This document shows positions 1-8,972 of a DNA stretch of 64,000 bases, piece after piece. Below the pieces are notes generated by a model. It did not search any database. It was not told where the DNA came from and saw only the letters and a program-made list of their open reading frames with translations. Positions within the stretch are counted from its first letter, which is position 1, and every line of letters starts with the position of its first letter. Made by a program: the position numbers and the translations under genes. The stretch is from Deferribacteraceae bacterium UBA6793 (lineage in GTDB: Bacteria; Chrysiogenota; Deferribacteres; Deferribacterales; Geovibrionaceae): NCBI GenBank assembly GCA_002452405.1, contig DKFP01000014.1, forward strand, positions 372,001 through 436,000. Direction: 5' to 3'.

Positions 1-455
1 GCCACGCCTGCGTGATGAAGAGAACGTTTGACAAGGGTATACCCATATATCAGCTTGGCACAAGGAGCTATTGCCTTGAGGAACATCGGCTGCGACTCGG
101 CAGAAATATACCGTATATGGATGCCGAGGATATCGATCGCGAGGGTACGGATGCTTTCCGGCTGCCCGCTGATTTTCCTGAGAAGGTGTTTATCACGTTT
201 GATATAGATGCGCTGGATTCGTCGGTGATGCCTGCAACGGGCACTCCGGTTCCCGGCGGACTGACATGGTTTCAGTCTATGCGTCTCATCGACAGCATAA
301 CGCGGCAGCGCACCTGCGTGGGGTTTGACGTTGTGGAGTATGCGCCAATGAGCGGGCTGCACAGCACGGATTTTACCGCGGCACAGCTTGTTTATAACAT
401 GATGGGCTATGTCTCCCGCAGCAAGGGAGTTCGCGGACTGTTTTCCATTTCCTGA
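1..455 (+). CDS. speB: Agmatinase-like ureohydrolase, C-terminal part
   Basis: This is the 3' part of a gene that begins before the window; codons are in phase with base 3. Ureohydrolases split agmatine, arginine or related guanidino compounds into urea and an amine at a di-manganese centre. The visible part reads HACVMKR near its start, which fits the agmatinase group. It also carries the metal-binding FDIDALD motif and the TGTPVPGG segment that follows it in agmatinases. About 150 residues remain, roughly the C-terminal half of a usual 290-310 residue enzyme. The role would be putrescine synthesis from agmatine. Arginase or another guanidinohydrolase cannot be excluded without the N-terminal half. 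Confidence 0.8.
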   Translation, partial: HACVMKRTFDKGIPIYQLGTRSYCLEEHRLRLGRNIPYMDAEDIDREGTDAFRLPADFPEKVFITFDIDALDSSVMPATGTPVPGGLTWFQSMRLIDSITRQRTCVGFDVVEYAPMSGLHSTDFTAAQLVYNMMGYVSRSKGVRGLFSIS

Positions 456-522
456 AATCTTCTGTACAAAACAGTTACAAAACGGTATTATTGTTTAAGT
501 TTTTCATATTTCACGGACGGGT

Positions 523-2094
523 ATGAATAGTTTAAACATCCTTCTTTTCTCTTTTCTGATAAGCGCGCTGACAGTGCCTCTGTTTACGGATATGGCTGTC
601 AGACTCGGAATAATTGATATTCCCGATGAGAGGAAGATACATTCCGGTCACACCCCTCGCCTTGGCGGTCTGGGGATAATTACGGGTGTATTCCTTTCAG
701 TTCTGATATTCTGCGAAATTGATTCACAATATCTTTATCTTGCGTTGGCTAACCTCATTATAATCGGAATCGGGGTATATGACGACAGCAGGGGCGCTTC
801 TGCTCTGCAAAAGCTGTTTTTTCAGGCGCTTGCCGCCACTGTGGTTATTTTTGTCATGGGCGTGCGGTTTGAGTTTTATCTTCCGTGGCTGACATGGCTT
901 AACAACGATATACTAATGATTCTCGTAACCTATTTCTGGATAGCTCTGGTGACAAACGCAGTGAACCTCATCGACGGAGTGGACGGGCTTGCCGGCGGAA
1001 TATCATTTATGGCATTCGGCTCTCTGATGGTGGCTTCATACGCGGAGAACGGGATGAATTTTGCTGTTTCTCTTGCTTTCCTTGGCGGGATACTGGGCTT
1101 TCTGAGGTATAATCTGCCGAAAGCGTCAGTTTTCATGGGCGACACCGGAAGTCTGTTTCTGGGTTTCAATATAGCCGTGCTGTCACTTTCATCTTCTTTT
1201 AAAACGAATACTGTGATGTCGGTGGTAATGCCGACGCTTTTCATACTTATACCTCTCTTTGACACTTTCCTTGCCATTGTGCGCAGACTTCTGCGTTTGC
1301 AGAACCCGATGAGGGCGGACAGGGAACACCTTCACCATAAACTTTTGGATCTGAACCTCAGCATGGGTCAGACACTCATGGTGTTCTATTCTCTTTCAAT
1401 AGTTCTTTCAGGTTTGGCGCTCATTTTTTTCCGTGATCAGAAGCTGTATATGGTGCTTCTTGCTGTTGTGATACTCTATGTGTTTCTGCTGATGATAAAG
1501 TTTCTGAATTTTGCCAATCTCGGCAGGTTGATAGGCGACATAAACAGCAGGATAATGCAGGAGCGCAGCCGCGAATGTCTGGCTCGGATAAAGGCTGACA
1601 AAATCGGATTTTCGGTCAGCGCAGGGGTCATAATACTTTGCACTGTGCTTTCGGCATTTGTATTTCTGCGTTCCGGCAGCTACCCGCAGGTCGGTCTCGC
1701 TACCGTTTTGCTCTTTTTTATGACGACGTTTGTTCTCTTTGTATACAGGGTCAGCAGTGTCAGCGAGCTTTTTTATTCCAGTCTTGCTGCTTATTGGCTG
1801 TTTTTTGCTGCTGCTTATTATGCAGGAAGGGGCTGGCTGGCTGTTCTTGCCGTTTGCGGACTTGGTGTCAGCATAGCCATGTTTTCCAGATTTTTTCGTT
1901 TATCGAGGGTTTTCGTTCCTTTCGACCTGCTGAATTTTTTCATGGTGATATCGATATGGGTTCTGAGCGGAAAAGCTATCTACGATTATACGATAATTGT
2001 GGCGGTGAGTCTGCTGCTGTATATCCCTTTCAAATCGGCGTTCGTATACGTCATTTCACACAGAGACCCTGAGAACGTGAAAGAGATAATCTGA
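523..2094 (+). CDS. WecA/MraY-family undecaprenyl-phosphate sugar-1-phosphate transferase, long form
   Basis: This is a polytopic membrane enzyme of the glycosyltransferase 4 (MraY/WecA) family. It moves a sugar-1-phosphate, usually GlcNAc-1-P, from a UDP-sugar to undecaprenyl phosphate, the first step of glycan assembly on the inner face of the inner membrane. Family motifs are all present: the DD pair in YDDSRG, NLIDGVDGLAGG, GDTGS, and a His-rich HLHHK loop typical of WecA-like members. At 523 residues it is much longer than the usual 320-370. The extra C-terminal part, from about residue 360, is very hydrophobic and looks like several more membrane spans of unknown function. It is next to, and convergent with, the polysaccharide operon at 2096-8841 and probably starts that glycan. 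Confidence 0.88.
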   Translation: MNSLNILLFSFLISALTVPLFTDMAVRLGIIDIPDERKIHSGHTPRLGGLGIITGVFLSVLIFCEIDSQYLYLALANLIIIGIGVYDDSRGASALQKLFFQALAATVVIFVMGVRFEFYLPWLTWLNNDILMILVTYFWIALVTNAVNLIDGVDGLAGGISFMAFGSLMVASYAENGMNFAVSLAFLGGILGFLRYNLPKASVFMGDTGSLFLGFNIAVLSLSSSFKTNTVMSVVMPTLFILIPLFDTFLAIVRRLLRLQNPMRADREHLHHKLLDLNLSMGQTLMVFYSLSIVLSGLALIFFRDQKLYMVLLAVVILYVFLLMIKFLNFANLGRLIGDINSRIMQERSRECLARIKADKIGFSVSAGVIILCTVLSAFVFLRSGSYPQVGLATVLLFFMTTFVLFVYRVSSVSELFYSSLAAYWLFFAAAYYAGRGWLAVLAVCGLGVSIAMFSRFFRLSRVFVPFDLLNFFMVISIWVLSGKAIYDYTIIVAVSLLLYIPFKSAFVYVISHRDPENVKEII

Positions 2095-2095
2095 C

Positions 2096-2935
2096 CTATC
2101 TTCCTGTTTTGCCGGTGATATAGCTTGCTTTTGCCATATGGTTCTGGGCGAAAACATCCGCAGGTATCCTTTTGAAAGGAAGAAGGGCGTCCGGCACAAG
2201 ATACTGGTGCATTTTTATTATCTTCTTCATAACAACTGTGAAGAGACCGCCCAGCTTATGTTTTTTCACAACCTGATAGTCGTCCTTCATTTTTCTCATA
2301 AGGTTTTTCGGAGTGTTGTTGCTGGCACCGCCTGCGCGCATTTTCACAAGCAGCTTGGGAAGATAGCACGATCTTTCACCTTCGCTGTTCATGATTCTAA
2401 GTATGAGGTCATAGTCGGCGGAGATTTTGAAACTTGTATCGAAAAGCCCGTATTTCTGATAAAGCTCGCGCTTAACAAAGAAAGACGGGTGTGGTGGCAT
2501 CCATCCCATAAAGAGCTTTGCTTTGGTGAATCTGCCGCTTTTCCAGTATCTTACAAGCCTGTCCGAATCGTCATGACGGACGATGGCAAGGTCTCCGTAT
2601 ACTGTTGAGCAGTCTGTCTCTTCAAAACATTTCACAACGTCGGAAAGCACGGTGTCGTTTGCGTAAACGTCATCGGAGTGGAGTATTGCCACGATATCGC
2701 CTGTAGCAAGTTTAACTGCTTTGTTAAGGGCGTGGTAAAGGTTTTTATCTTTTTCTGAGATAAGAACGGATATCCTGCTTTTGTACTCTTTGATTATCTT
2801 GAGGGTTTTGTCAGTGGACTTTCCGTCTATGACGATATACTCAAGATCGACATTTTTCTGACTGATGGCGGATTCTACCGCCTGTCTGATAGTCCTTTCG
2901 TTGTTTTTAACAACAGTGATGACACTGACTTTCAT
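2096..2935 (-). CDS. Family 2 glycosyltransferase
   Basis: This GT-A fold glycosyltransferase of about 279 residues would add a sugar to the glycan made by this locus. It opens with the family pattern KVSVITVVKNN, followed by IDGKSTDKT and the metal-binding HSDDVY (a DxD-like acid pair) near residue 85. I place the start at 2935, where MKVSVITVV begins at the first beta strand and a GGGA sequence lies just upstream. An in-frame ATG at 2980 would add 15 residues that match nothing expected. It is the last gene of the leftward operon starting at 8841, separated from the acyltransferase at 3019 by about 80 bases. Donor and acceptor cannot be read from the sequence. Confidence 0.85.
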   Translation of the reverse strand: MKVSVITVVKNNERTIRQAVESAISQKNVDLEYIVIDGKSTDKTLKIIKEYKSRISVLISEKDKNLYHALNKAVKLATGDIVAILHSDDVYANDTVLSDVVKCFEETDCSTVYGDLAIVRHDDSDRLVRYWKSGRFTKAKLFMGWMPPHPSFFVKRELYQKYGLFDTSFKISADYDLILRIMNSEGERSCYLPKLLVKMRAGGASNNTPKNLMRKMKDDYQVVKKHKLGGLFTVVMKKIIKMHQYLVPDALLPFKRIPADVFAQNHMAKASYITGKTGR

Positions 2936-3018
2936 TTTCCCTACACCGGCAATTTTCAAAAATTTGAGACATTCCGACACATTCCTTATACTCTTTAGCG
3001 CGACAATTTCAACATATT

Positions 3019-4992
3019 TTATTGAAACGCCATTTTAGAAATCATAGGTGTAATTCCTTGCGCAGCCAGAACAGCACCCGCTGTGGAGAGGTGGTTGTCG
3101 TCGATGTAAAGCGATTTGCCGTTTTTCTCGCCTATGCAACGGTTTTGCGGGCAGAGTCCGTCTGCAAGTTCTCCTGTGGTAAAGTCGTATTTTGCAGAAA
3201 GAGTTTTCAGTATGCCGCGCACTTTTTTGTTCTCATTCTCGTATTCTCCGCGGGAGGAACCTACGTTGCTGTTTCCGGCGAGGGCGGGGAGATATTTTTT
3301 CAGCACAGTGAGTTTCGCCAGCTCACGGGGAACGTCGTAAGGAAAATCCGGGTTATCCATTAGAAAATAAACGTTTTTTCCTTTAAGAGCAGCAAGTGTG
3401 CGCTCAAGTCCGCGTTCAAGAACTTTCGGGTTTTCCTCTGCCGATGATTTAACCGTAGCGTCGTCCTTTATGAAAAAGTGCGGCGCAACAGGCTCGGAGG
3501 CAGCGCGCCATCTGGCGTTTATCATGATGTTCTTTATGTCGGATTCATTGATCAGAGATATTATTCTGTCGTTGAACTCGACGCATCCGAAGTTTTTAGG
3601 CTTTGTCGAGCGTGTTACACCTTGCAGGGGGGCACATGCCGCTTTCGCCGCGAGTATGCCTGATATGCCGTGTTCTTTGCCGTATGCGTCCATTCCGTCT
3701 GCGAGAACGAGTGCGTGGGAATCGCCCCAGAGGACGTAAGACGGTTTTACGTCTTTGTCCCCCATGATGCACAGCCCGTCGAGGGTTATATTCTCAGGTT
3801 TCATGCCGTAACATGCGGGAATTTCGAAAGCGCCTTTGGATGTTTTAGCATAAGCCGCCGCCTGCGCGGGTATTCTTTCGGGCAGTCCGTTTTTGACTAT
3901 GACATATCCGCCAACGAGACATCCGACCGCCATAACGGCGTAAGTGTATCTGAAAAAGAGTTTCTTGTTCTGTATCTTTTTAACGCGCAGCGGTTTTTCG
4001 ACTATGTAATAAGAAAAGGAAGCGAATGCGAACGTGAGAAATATCAGAAAGATATCGGATTTATAAAACGCAGGGATGTGTATGCTCTCCCAGTAGTTGC
4101 GCAGTGCGAACAGAGGCCAGTGCCACAGATAGAGCGAGTACGACAGGAGTCCTATCCATACGACTGGTTTAAGGCTGAGTATGCGGTTAACTATGCCGCC
4201 CTGCGCCATGATTATGAGCGCGGTTCCAAGACAGGGCAGAAGTGCCGCATAGCCGGGGAAAGGCGTCGTGGTCTCGAAAGTGAAAACGCTTATGCAGAGC
4301 ATAATGAAGCCTGCCAGCGACATGATGTGCAGGTAGAGCGGTTTTTCAGTTTTCGGGAAGAAGCCGAGGGATATCAGCGCGCCCAGCATCAGCTCCCATG
4401 TGCGGTAGGGAATGAGATAGAACGCCGCTTCCGGGTGTGTCTTTGTGCCCCACACGGAAAGTCCGAATGAGATAACGAACAGGGTCAGCGCGAACCGGAG
4501 ATATTTTTTACTGCCGTATCTGGCAATGAGCATCAGCATCAGAGGGAAAAAGATGTAGAATTGTTCCTCAACACCAAGCGACCATGTATGCAGAAGGGGC
4601 TTTGTTTCCGCCTGTGCGTCGAAATAGCCGCTCTCCTGCCAGAAAAGGATGTTCGAACCGAAAAGTACCGTTGAAACCACACTTTTGCCGAAGCCTTCAA
4701 AGTGAGCCGGCATGAGCGAGAAGAACGAAAGAATGAATGTGAACGCCAGCAGGAAATAGAGCGCCGGAAATATTCTTTTGACGCGCCTGACGTAGAAGTT
4801 TGCGATGGTGAACCTGTCCTCGTCCAGCTCGCGGACGATGATGGAGGTTATCAGATAGCCGGATATGACAAAAAATATGTCAACGCCGACGTATCCGCCG
4901 GAGAACAGGGTCATTCCGGCGTGGTAAAAGATAACGGGCATAACTGCGAGCGTGCGCAGTCCGTCTATATCGCTTCGGTATTTAAGGCTCAT
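3019..4992 (-). CDS. Acyltransferase-3 / SGNH fusion (OafA/OafB-like), copy 1
   Basis: This 657-residue inner-membrane O-acyltransferase probably acetylates sugars of the surface glycan. Residues 1-375 are an acyltransferase-3 domain with about ten membrane spans. The conserved His is in FYHAG (residue 24), the GVDIFFVISGYLI block is at 36-48, and RRVKRIFP at 69-76. Residues 390-657 form a periplasmic SGNH domain with its Ser block WGDSH at 422-426 and the catalytic DxxH pair DDNH at 631-634, both intact. The fused layout matches Salmonella OafA/OafB-type enzymes, in which the SGNH half helps deliver the acyl group. The start overlaps the stop of the upstream paralogue by 4 bases (ATGA). The membrane half is nearly identical to that paralogue and the SGNH half is not. 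Confidence 0.9.
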   Translation of the reverse strand: MSLKYRSDIDGLRTLAVMPVIFYHAGMTLFSGGYVGVDIFFVISGYLITSIIVRELDEDRFTIANFYVRRVKRIFPALYFLLAFTFILSFFSLMPAHFEGFGKSVVSTVLFGSNILFWQESGYFDAQAETKPLLHTWSLGVEEQFYIFFPLMLMLIARYGSKKYLRFALTLFVISFGLSVWGTKTHPEAAFYLIPYRTWELMLGALISLGFFPKTEKPLYLHIMSLAGFIMLCISVFTFETTTPFPGYAALLPCLGTALIIMAQGGIVNRILSLKPVVWIGLLSYSLYLWHWPLFALRNYWESIHIPAFYKSDIFLIFLTFAFASFSYYIVEKPLRVKKIQNKKLFFRYTYAVMAVGCLVGGYVIVKNGLPERIPAQAAAYAKTSKGAFEIPACYGMKPENITLDGLCIMGDKDVKPSYVLWGDSHALVLADGMDAYGKEHGISGILAAKAACAPLQGVTRSTKPKNFGCVEFNDRIISLINESDIKNIMINARWRAASEPVAPHFFIKDDATVKSSAEENPKVLERGLERTLAALKGKNVYFLMDNPDFPYDVPRELAKLTVLKKYLPALAGNSNVGSSRGEYENENKKVRGILKTLSAKYDFTTGELADGLCPQNRCIGEKNGKSLYIDDNHLSTAGAVLAAQGITPMISKMAFQ

Positions 4993-6911
4993 TTAACCAT
5001 CTCAGAGGTAATTTCTTTATCTTTCAGAACAGCATACTCCGCGCCGAATACGGAAAGGTGGTCGTCGTCGTAATAAAGCGCCCGTCCGTCGTGTTCCGTA
5101 ATGCATCCTTTTTCAGCGCAAAGCGCTTTGTAAAGCGGAACAACAGTGAATCTGTCCATATCTTCATAATATTGCAGAAGGGTGAGCAGGGGTGAGTTCT
5201 CCTTTTCATAGGTCTCAAGTGGAATGTTCATCTGTGAAGAGGATGCCAGCGCAGGCAGATAGGCTTTCAGCAGTGCGTTCTTTGCCAGCTCACGGGGAAC
5301 GTCGAAGTCCGCCTCCGCGTTGTCCAGAACGAAGTAAATCTCTTTTCCTTTCAGCCTGTCCAGGGTCCTTTCCAGAGCCTGACGGAATTCCTCAACCCGC
5401 GCGGGAGTATCGGTGTATTTTTTCCATCGGCAGACGAGGATGACTTTTTTGATATGTCTGTCGTTTGCCAGCACCTCGCCAACGGCAAGGTTCGTCTCTA
5501 TACAAGCGTTTGCCTTCGCCCTGTCCGTGCCTGCCAGCCCTAGAAGTGGCGGACATGCGGACGTTGACATGAAAACACCGCCCGTGCCTGTTTCCTTCGC
5601 CAGCTTATCTATGCCGTCGGAGAGCGCAAGGGCATGAGAATCGCCCCAGAGTGCGAATTTAGGCTTAACTTTCTCTGTGCCGAGTCCGCAGTATTTCCCA
5701 GCCTTAATGGCTGATTCCGGCAATTCGTAACATGCCTTAGTTTTAAATTTGCTGTTGGGGACGTAGGCTAACTTTGCCACGTCTTCAGGTATTCTTTGCG
5801 GGATACCGTCTGTGAATATCACCAGTGCGCCGAACACACAGCCCGCCGCCATAACGGCGTAAGTGTATCTGAAAAAGAGTTTCTTGTTCTGTATCTTTTT
5901 AACGCGCAGCGGTTTTTCGACTATGTAATAAGAGAAGGAAGCGAACGCGAACGTGAGAAATATCAGGAAATAGTCCGAAGTGTAAAATTCGGGGATGTTT
6001 GCACTCTCCCAGTAGTTGCGCAGCGCGAACAAAGGCCAGTGCCACAGATAGAGAGAGTACGACAGAAGCCCTATCCAGACTACAGGTTTAAGACTGAGTA
6101 TCTGGTTCACGATACCGCCCTGTGCCATGATGATGAGCGCGGTACCCATACAGGGCAGAAGCGCCGCATAGCCGGGGAAGGGCGTTGAGGGTTTAAAGGT
6201 GAATATGCTGACGCAGAGCATGATGAAGCCCGCCAGTGACATAAGATTTATGTTCAGCAGTTTTTCAGTTTTCGGGAAGAAGCCGAGGGATATCAGCGCG
6301 CCCAGCATCAGCTCCCATGTGCGGTAGGGGATGAGATAGAACGCCGCTTCCGGGTGTGTCTTTGTGCCCCACACGGAAAGTCCGAATGAGATAACGAACA
6401 GGGTCAGCGCGAACCGGATATATTTTTTACTGCCGTATCTGGCAATGAGCATCAGCATCAGAGGGAAAAAGATGTAGAATTGTTCCTCAACACCAAGCGA
6501 CCATGTATGCAGAAGGGGCTTTGTTTCCGCCTGTGCATCGAAGTAGCCGCTTTCCTGCCAGAAAAGGATGTTCGAACCGAAAAGTACTGTTGAAACCACA
6601 CTTTTACCGAAGCCTTCAAAGTGAGCCGGCATGAGCGAGAAGAACGAAAGAATGAATGTGAACGCCAGCAGGAAATAGAGCGCCGGAAATATTCTTTTGA
6701 CGCGCCTGACGTAGAAGTTTGCGATGGTGAACCTGTCCTCGTCCAGTTCGCGGACGATGATGGATGTTATCAGATAGCCGGATATGACAAAAAATATGTC
6801 AACGCCGACGTATCCGCCGGAGAACAGCGTCATTCCGGCGTGGTAGAAGATAACGGGCATGACTGCGAGCGTGCGCAGTCCGTCTATATCGCTTCGGTAT
6901 TTAAGGCTCAT
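4989..6911 (-). CDS. Acyltransferase-3 / SGNH fusion (OafA/OafB-like), copy 2
   Basis: This 640-residue tandem paralogue of the gene at 3019-4992 has the same layout: an N-terminal acyltransferase-3 membrane domain and a C-terminal periplasmic SGNH domain. Residues 1 to about 215 are the same as in copy 1 except for one Leu/Ile change, and similarity stays very high to about residue 355. After that the two proteins diverge strongly, although WGDSH and the terminal DDDH are kept here. The start and stop each share an ATGA overlap with the neighbour. The pair probably attaches acyl groups to two different positions or sugars while sharing one membrane module. Gene duplication followed by conversion or strong constraint on the 5' half explains the pattern. 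Confidence 0.9.
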   Translation of the reverse strand: MSLKYRSDIDGLRTLAVMPVIFYHAGMTLFSGGYVGVDIFFVISGYLITSIIVRELDEDRFTIANFYVRRVKRIFPALYFLLAFTFILSFFSLMPAHFEGFGKSVVSTVLFGSNILFWQESGYFDAQAETKPLLHTWSLGVEEQFYIFFPLMLMLIARYGSKKYIRFALTLFVISFGLSVWGTKTHPEAAFYLIPYRTWELMLGALISLGFFPKTEKLLNINLMSLAGFIMLCVSIFTFKPSTPFPGYAALLPCMGTALIIMAQGGIVNQILSLKPVVWIGLLSYSLYLWHWPLFALRNYWESANIPEFYTSDYFLIFLTFAFASFSYYIVEKPLRVKKIQNKKLFFRYTYAVMAAGCVFGALVIFTDGIPQRIPEDVAKLAYVPNSKFKTKACYELPESAIKAGKYCGLGTEKVKPKFALWGDSHALALSDGIDKLAKETGTGGVFMSTSACPPLLGLAGTDRAKANACIETNLAVGEVLANDRHIKKVILVCRWKKYTDTPARVEEFRQALERTLDRLKGKEIYFVLDNAEADFDVPRELAKNALLKAYLPALASSSQMNIPLETYEKENSPLLTLLQYYEDMDRFTVVPLYKALCAEKGCITEHDGRALYYDDDHLSVFGAEYAVLKDKEITSEMVK

Positions 6912-7684
6912 TTTTCCGCTCTTGACGTGATAAACCTTCTTACAGCCTTCCGCGGAAGCAGTCTTTTTGCGGTGAGCCTCAGAAATGCGTCTGTGGTTAT
7001 GTATATGTAATACAGCCTTCTTGAAAATCCGGCTGCATTGTGTTCCATAAGTGTCTGGAAGTGGTCTTTATACACCTGAACCCGTTTTCTGTCGGAAACG
7101 CCCCCCGGCTCGGTCACGGATATCGTCACGGGGACGTAGAAGAACGAAGCGCCGACGGAATAAAGGTGAAAAAGCCTGTCGAAATCCGCGCCTATCCGCA
7201 CGCCCAGACGGAACGGGTGTTTTTTCATAAGCTCCGTTCTGACAAGTGTGCTCTGGTGGGATGTCAGCATCCCCTTCCAGATGTCTTTCGCAGGTAAGCC
7301 TTTTATGGGCTTTTCAGCGTATCCGTAGTCCACTCTGTAGTCGCCGTAAATAACGTCCGGTTCGCCTGATACAGCGCTGAAAACACTGTCCAGTGAATCA
7401 GGTGATGCGAAAACGTCGCCTGCGTTCATGAAAATGATATATTTTCCGCCCGCCGCCGCAATACCTTTGTTCATTCCGTCATATATACCTCTGTCCGGAC
7501 CTTCCAGAAAGATATCAATATAGCTTTTTAAGCGGTCTATTACAGACAGGGTGGAATTTTCGGAACCGCCGTCGGCTATTATAAGTTCATAGTCCTTAAA
7601 TGTCTGCGTTGTTACACTTTTGATTGTTTTTTCAAGACCTGCCGAATCGTTTTTAACTATGGTAACGATTGACACTTTCTTCAT
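6908..7684 (-). CDS. Family 2 glycosyltransferase
   Basis: This 258-residue GT-A glycosyltransferase has the hallmarks VSIVTIVKND at the N-terminus, IIADGGSEN at about 35-43, and the metal/nucleotide site FMNAGDVF near residue 80. It resembles WcaA/WbbL-like enzymes of extracellular and O-antigen loci. The gene lies directly after the fucose synthase gene with a 1-base stop/start overlap (TAATG) and overlaps the next acyltransferase gene by 4 bases, so the three are surely cotranscribed. A fucosyltransferase role is possible because of this neighbourhood, but the sequence does not prove it. Confidence 0.85.
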   Translation of the reverse strand: MKKVSIVTIVKNDSAGLEKTIKSVTTQTFKDYELIIADGGSENSTLSVIDRLKSYIDIFLEGPDRGIYDGMNKGIAAAGGKYIIFMNAGDVFASPDSLDSVFSAVSGEPDVIYGDYRVDYGYAEKPIKGLPAKDIWKGMLTSHQSTLVRTELMKKHPFRLGVRIGADFDRLFHLYSVGASFFYVPVTISVTEPGGVSDRKRVQVYKDHFQTLMEHNAAGFSRRLYYIYITTDAFLRLTAKRLLPRKAVRRFITSRAEK

Positions 7685-8841
7685 TACTGCCGACTCAGAT
7701 AATCGTTAAAGGCGGATTTCAGACCGTCTTCAAGAGGAATACGGTGTCTGAAACCAAGCGAATGCAGTCTGGAGCAGTCCAGCAGTTTTCTGGGGGTGCC
7801 GTCCGGCATTTCAGGGTTGAACCGCAGTTCTCCCCTGTATCCGACAACTTCAGCCACCATTGTCGAAAGGGTTTTTATTGAAACCTCGTCGCCGGAACCG
7901 ATGTTTATATGTGCGTTTCTGTATATTCCGGTGCCGTCGTCCATGTCCCATGCGTCAACATTTTCCATAAGGAAGCATGAAGCGTCCGCCATGTCGTCAA
8001 CATGCATGAACTCCCTCAGGGGGCTTCCAGTTCCCCATAGGTTCAGCACTGTTTTTCCGTTTTGTTTTTCTATGCCGATGCTTTTCAGACATTCGATGTG
8101 TCCGGTGTCGCCGCAGTCGTCTTTCAGGTTTGCGGCTATTGCGTCCATGTCGCCTTTTTCGAAGAGTGAGGCAAGATATGTCTTTCTGATAAGCGCAGGG
8201 ATAACGTGGGAACCTTTCAGGTCGTAATTATCGTTATACCCGTAAAGATTTGTGGGCATAACAGATATGAAGTTGCTGCCGTATTGCAGATAATAGCTTT
8301 CGCACAGTCTGATTCCTGCGATTTTTGCCAGCGCATAGGGTTCGTTGGTGTATTCCAGCTCGCCTTTGAGAAGCTGGTCCTCTCTGATGGGCTGTTCGGC
8401 GTTTTTAGGATAGATGCAGCTGCTGCCGAGAAACAGCAGTTTTTTCACGCCGTATTCGTATGCGTAGTGGATTATGTTGTTTTGCATACGGAGGTTTTCA
8501 TAGATAAATTCCGCTCGGTACGTGTTGTTTGCATAGATGCCGCCGACACGTGCTGCGGAGTTGAAGACGAAATCCGGTTGTATCTTGCGGAACAGCGCAA
8601 TTGTTTGACTCTGGTTTGTCAGGTCGCATTTTATCATGCGAAGCTGTCCGCTTTTTATCATTTTCTGATAATTTTTCAGATAGTTTTTGTAAACGGGGGC
8701 AGGTTTTGTTTTGTAATAAGTACCGACGATGTTTTCGTATCCTCTCTCGGCAAGCGCCCGCACGATGGCGGACCCCACAAGTCCTGTGGCGCCGGCAACG
8801 AGAACACAGTCAGATTTTTTGACCACGGTTTTGTTTTTCAC
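7684..8841 (-). CDS. fcl: GDP-L-fucose synthase, enlarged
   Basis: This short-chain dehydrogenase/epimerase turns GDP-4-keto-6-deoxy-mannose into GDP-L-fucose with NADPH. Visible marks are the Rossmann VAGATGLVGSAIV near residue 15, the SSCIYP active-site serine region, EPYALAKIAG (the YxxxK pair), and the EFMHVDDMADA segment of Fcl enzymes. At 385 residues it is longer than the usual 310-325. The extra residues sit between about 225 and 265, a charged insertion before the GTGSPLREF segment. The start is a GTG at 8841. The gene heads the leftward glycan operon and has a good promoter upstream (8872-8900). The partner GDP-mannose 4,6-dehydratase (gmd) is not in this window and must lie elsewhere. 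Confidence 0.88.
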   Translation of the reverse strand: MKNKTVVKKSDCVLVAGATGLVGSAIVRALAERGYENIVGTYYKTKPAPVYKNYLKNYQKMIKSGQLRMIKCDLTNQSQTIALFRKIQPDFVFNSAARVGGIYANNTYRAEFIYENLRMQNNIIHYAYEYGVKKLLFLGSSCIYPKNAEQPIREDQLLKGELEYTNEPYALAKIAGIRLCESYYLQYGSNFISVMPTNLYGYNDNYDLKGSHVIPALIRKTYLASLFEKGDMDAIAANLKDDCGDTGHIECLKSIGIEKQNGKTVLNLWGTGSPLREFMHVDDMADASCFLMENVDAWDMDDGTGIYRNAHINIGSGDEVSIKTLSTMVAEVVGYRGELRFNPEMPDGTPRKLLDCSRLHSLGFRHRIPLEDGLKSAFNDYLSRQ

Positions 8842-8871
8842 TCAGATACCTGATTAAAGTGTAATCCGACA

Positions 8872-8900
8872 TATTTAAACGAAACAGGGTTGCATGTCAA
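8872..8900 (-). promoter_or_regulatory. Sigma-70 type promoter for the leftward glycan operon
   Basis: On the minus strand a perfect -35 box TTGACA (8900-8895) is followed after 17 bases by TAAATA (8877-8872). Transcription would begin about 25 bases before the GTG start of fcl at 8841. The -35 box is ideal; the -10 box matches the consensus only in part. Confidence 0.5.
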
Positions 8901-8972
8901 TTTCATTTAAAGGGGACGGACAGCACTACAAAAATCTTAACTGTTTTCACGGCATATGATAAGATGTTTTGT

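Noticed and set aside
3670..4470. 266-codon frame on the plus strand inside the acyltransferase gene
   Set aside because: Antisense of the membrane half; a shorter version recurs over the paralogue, as expected from the duplication.
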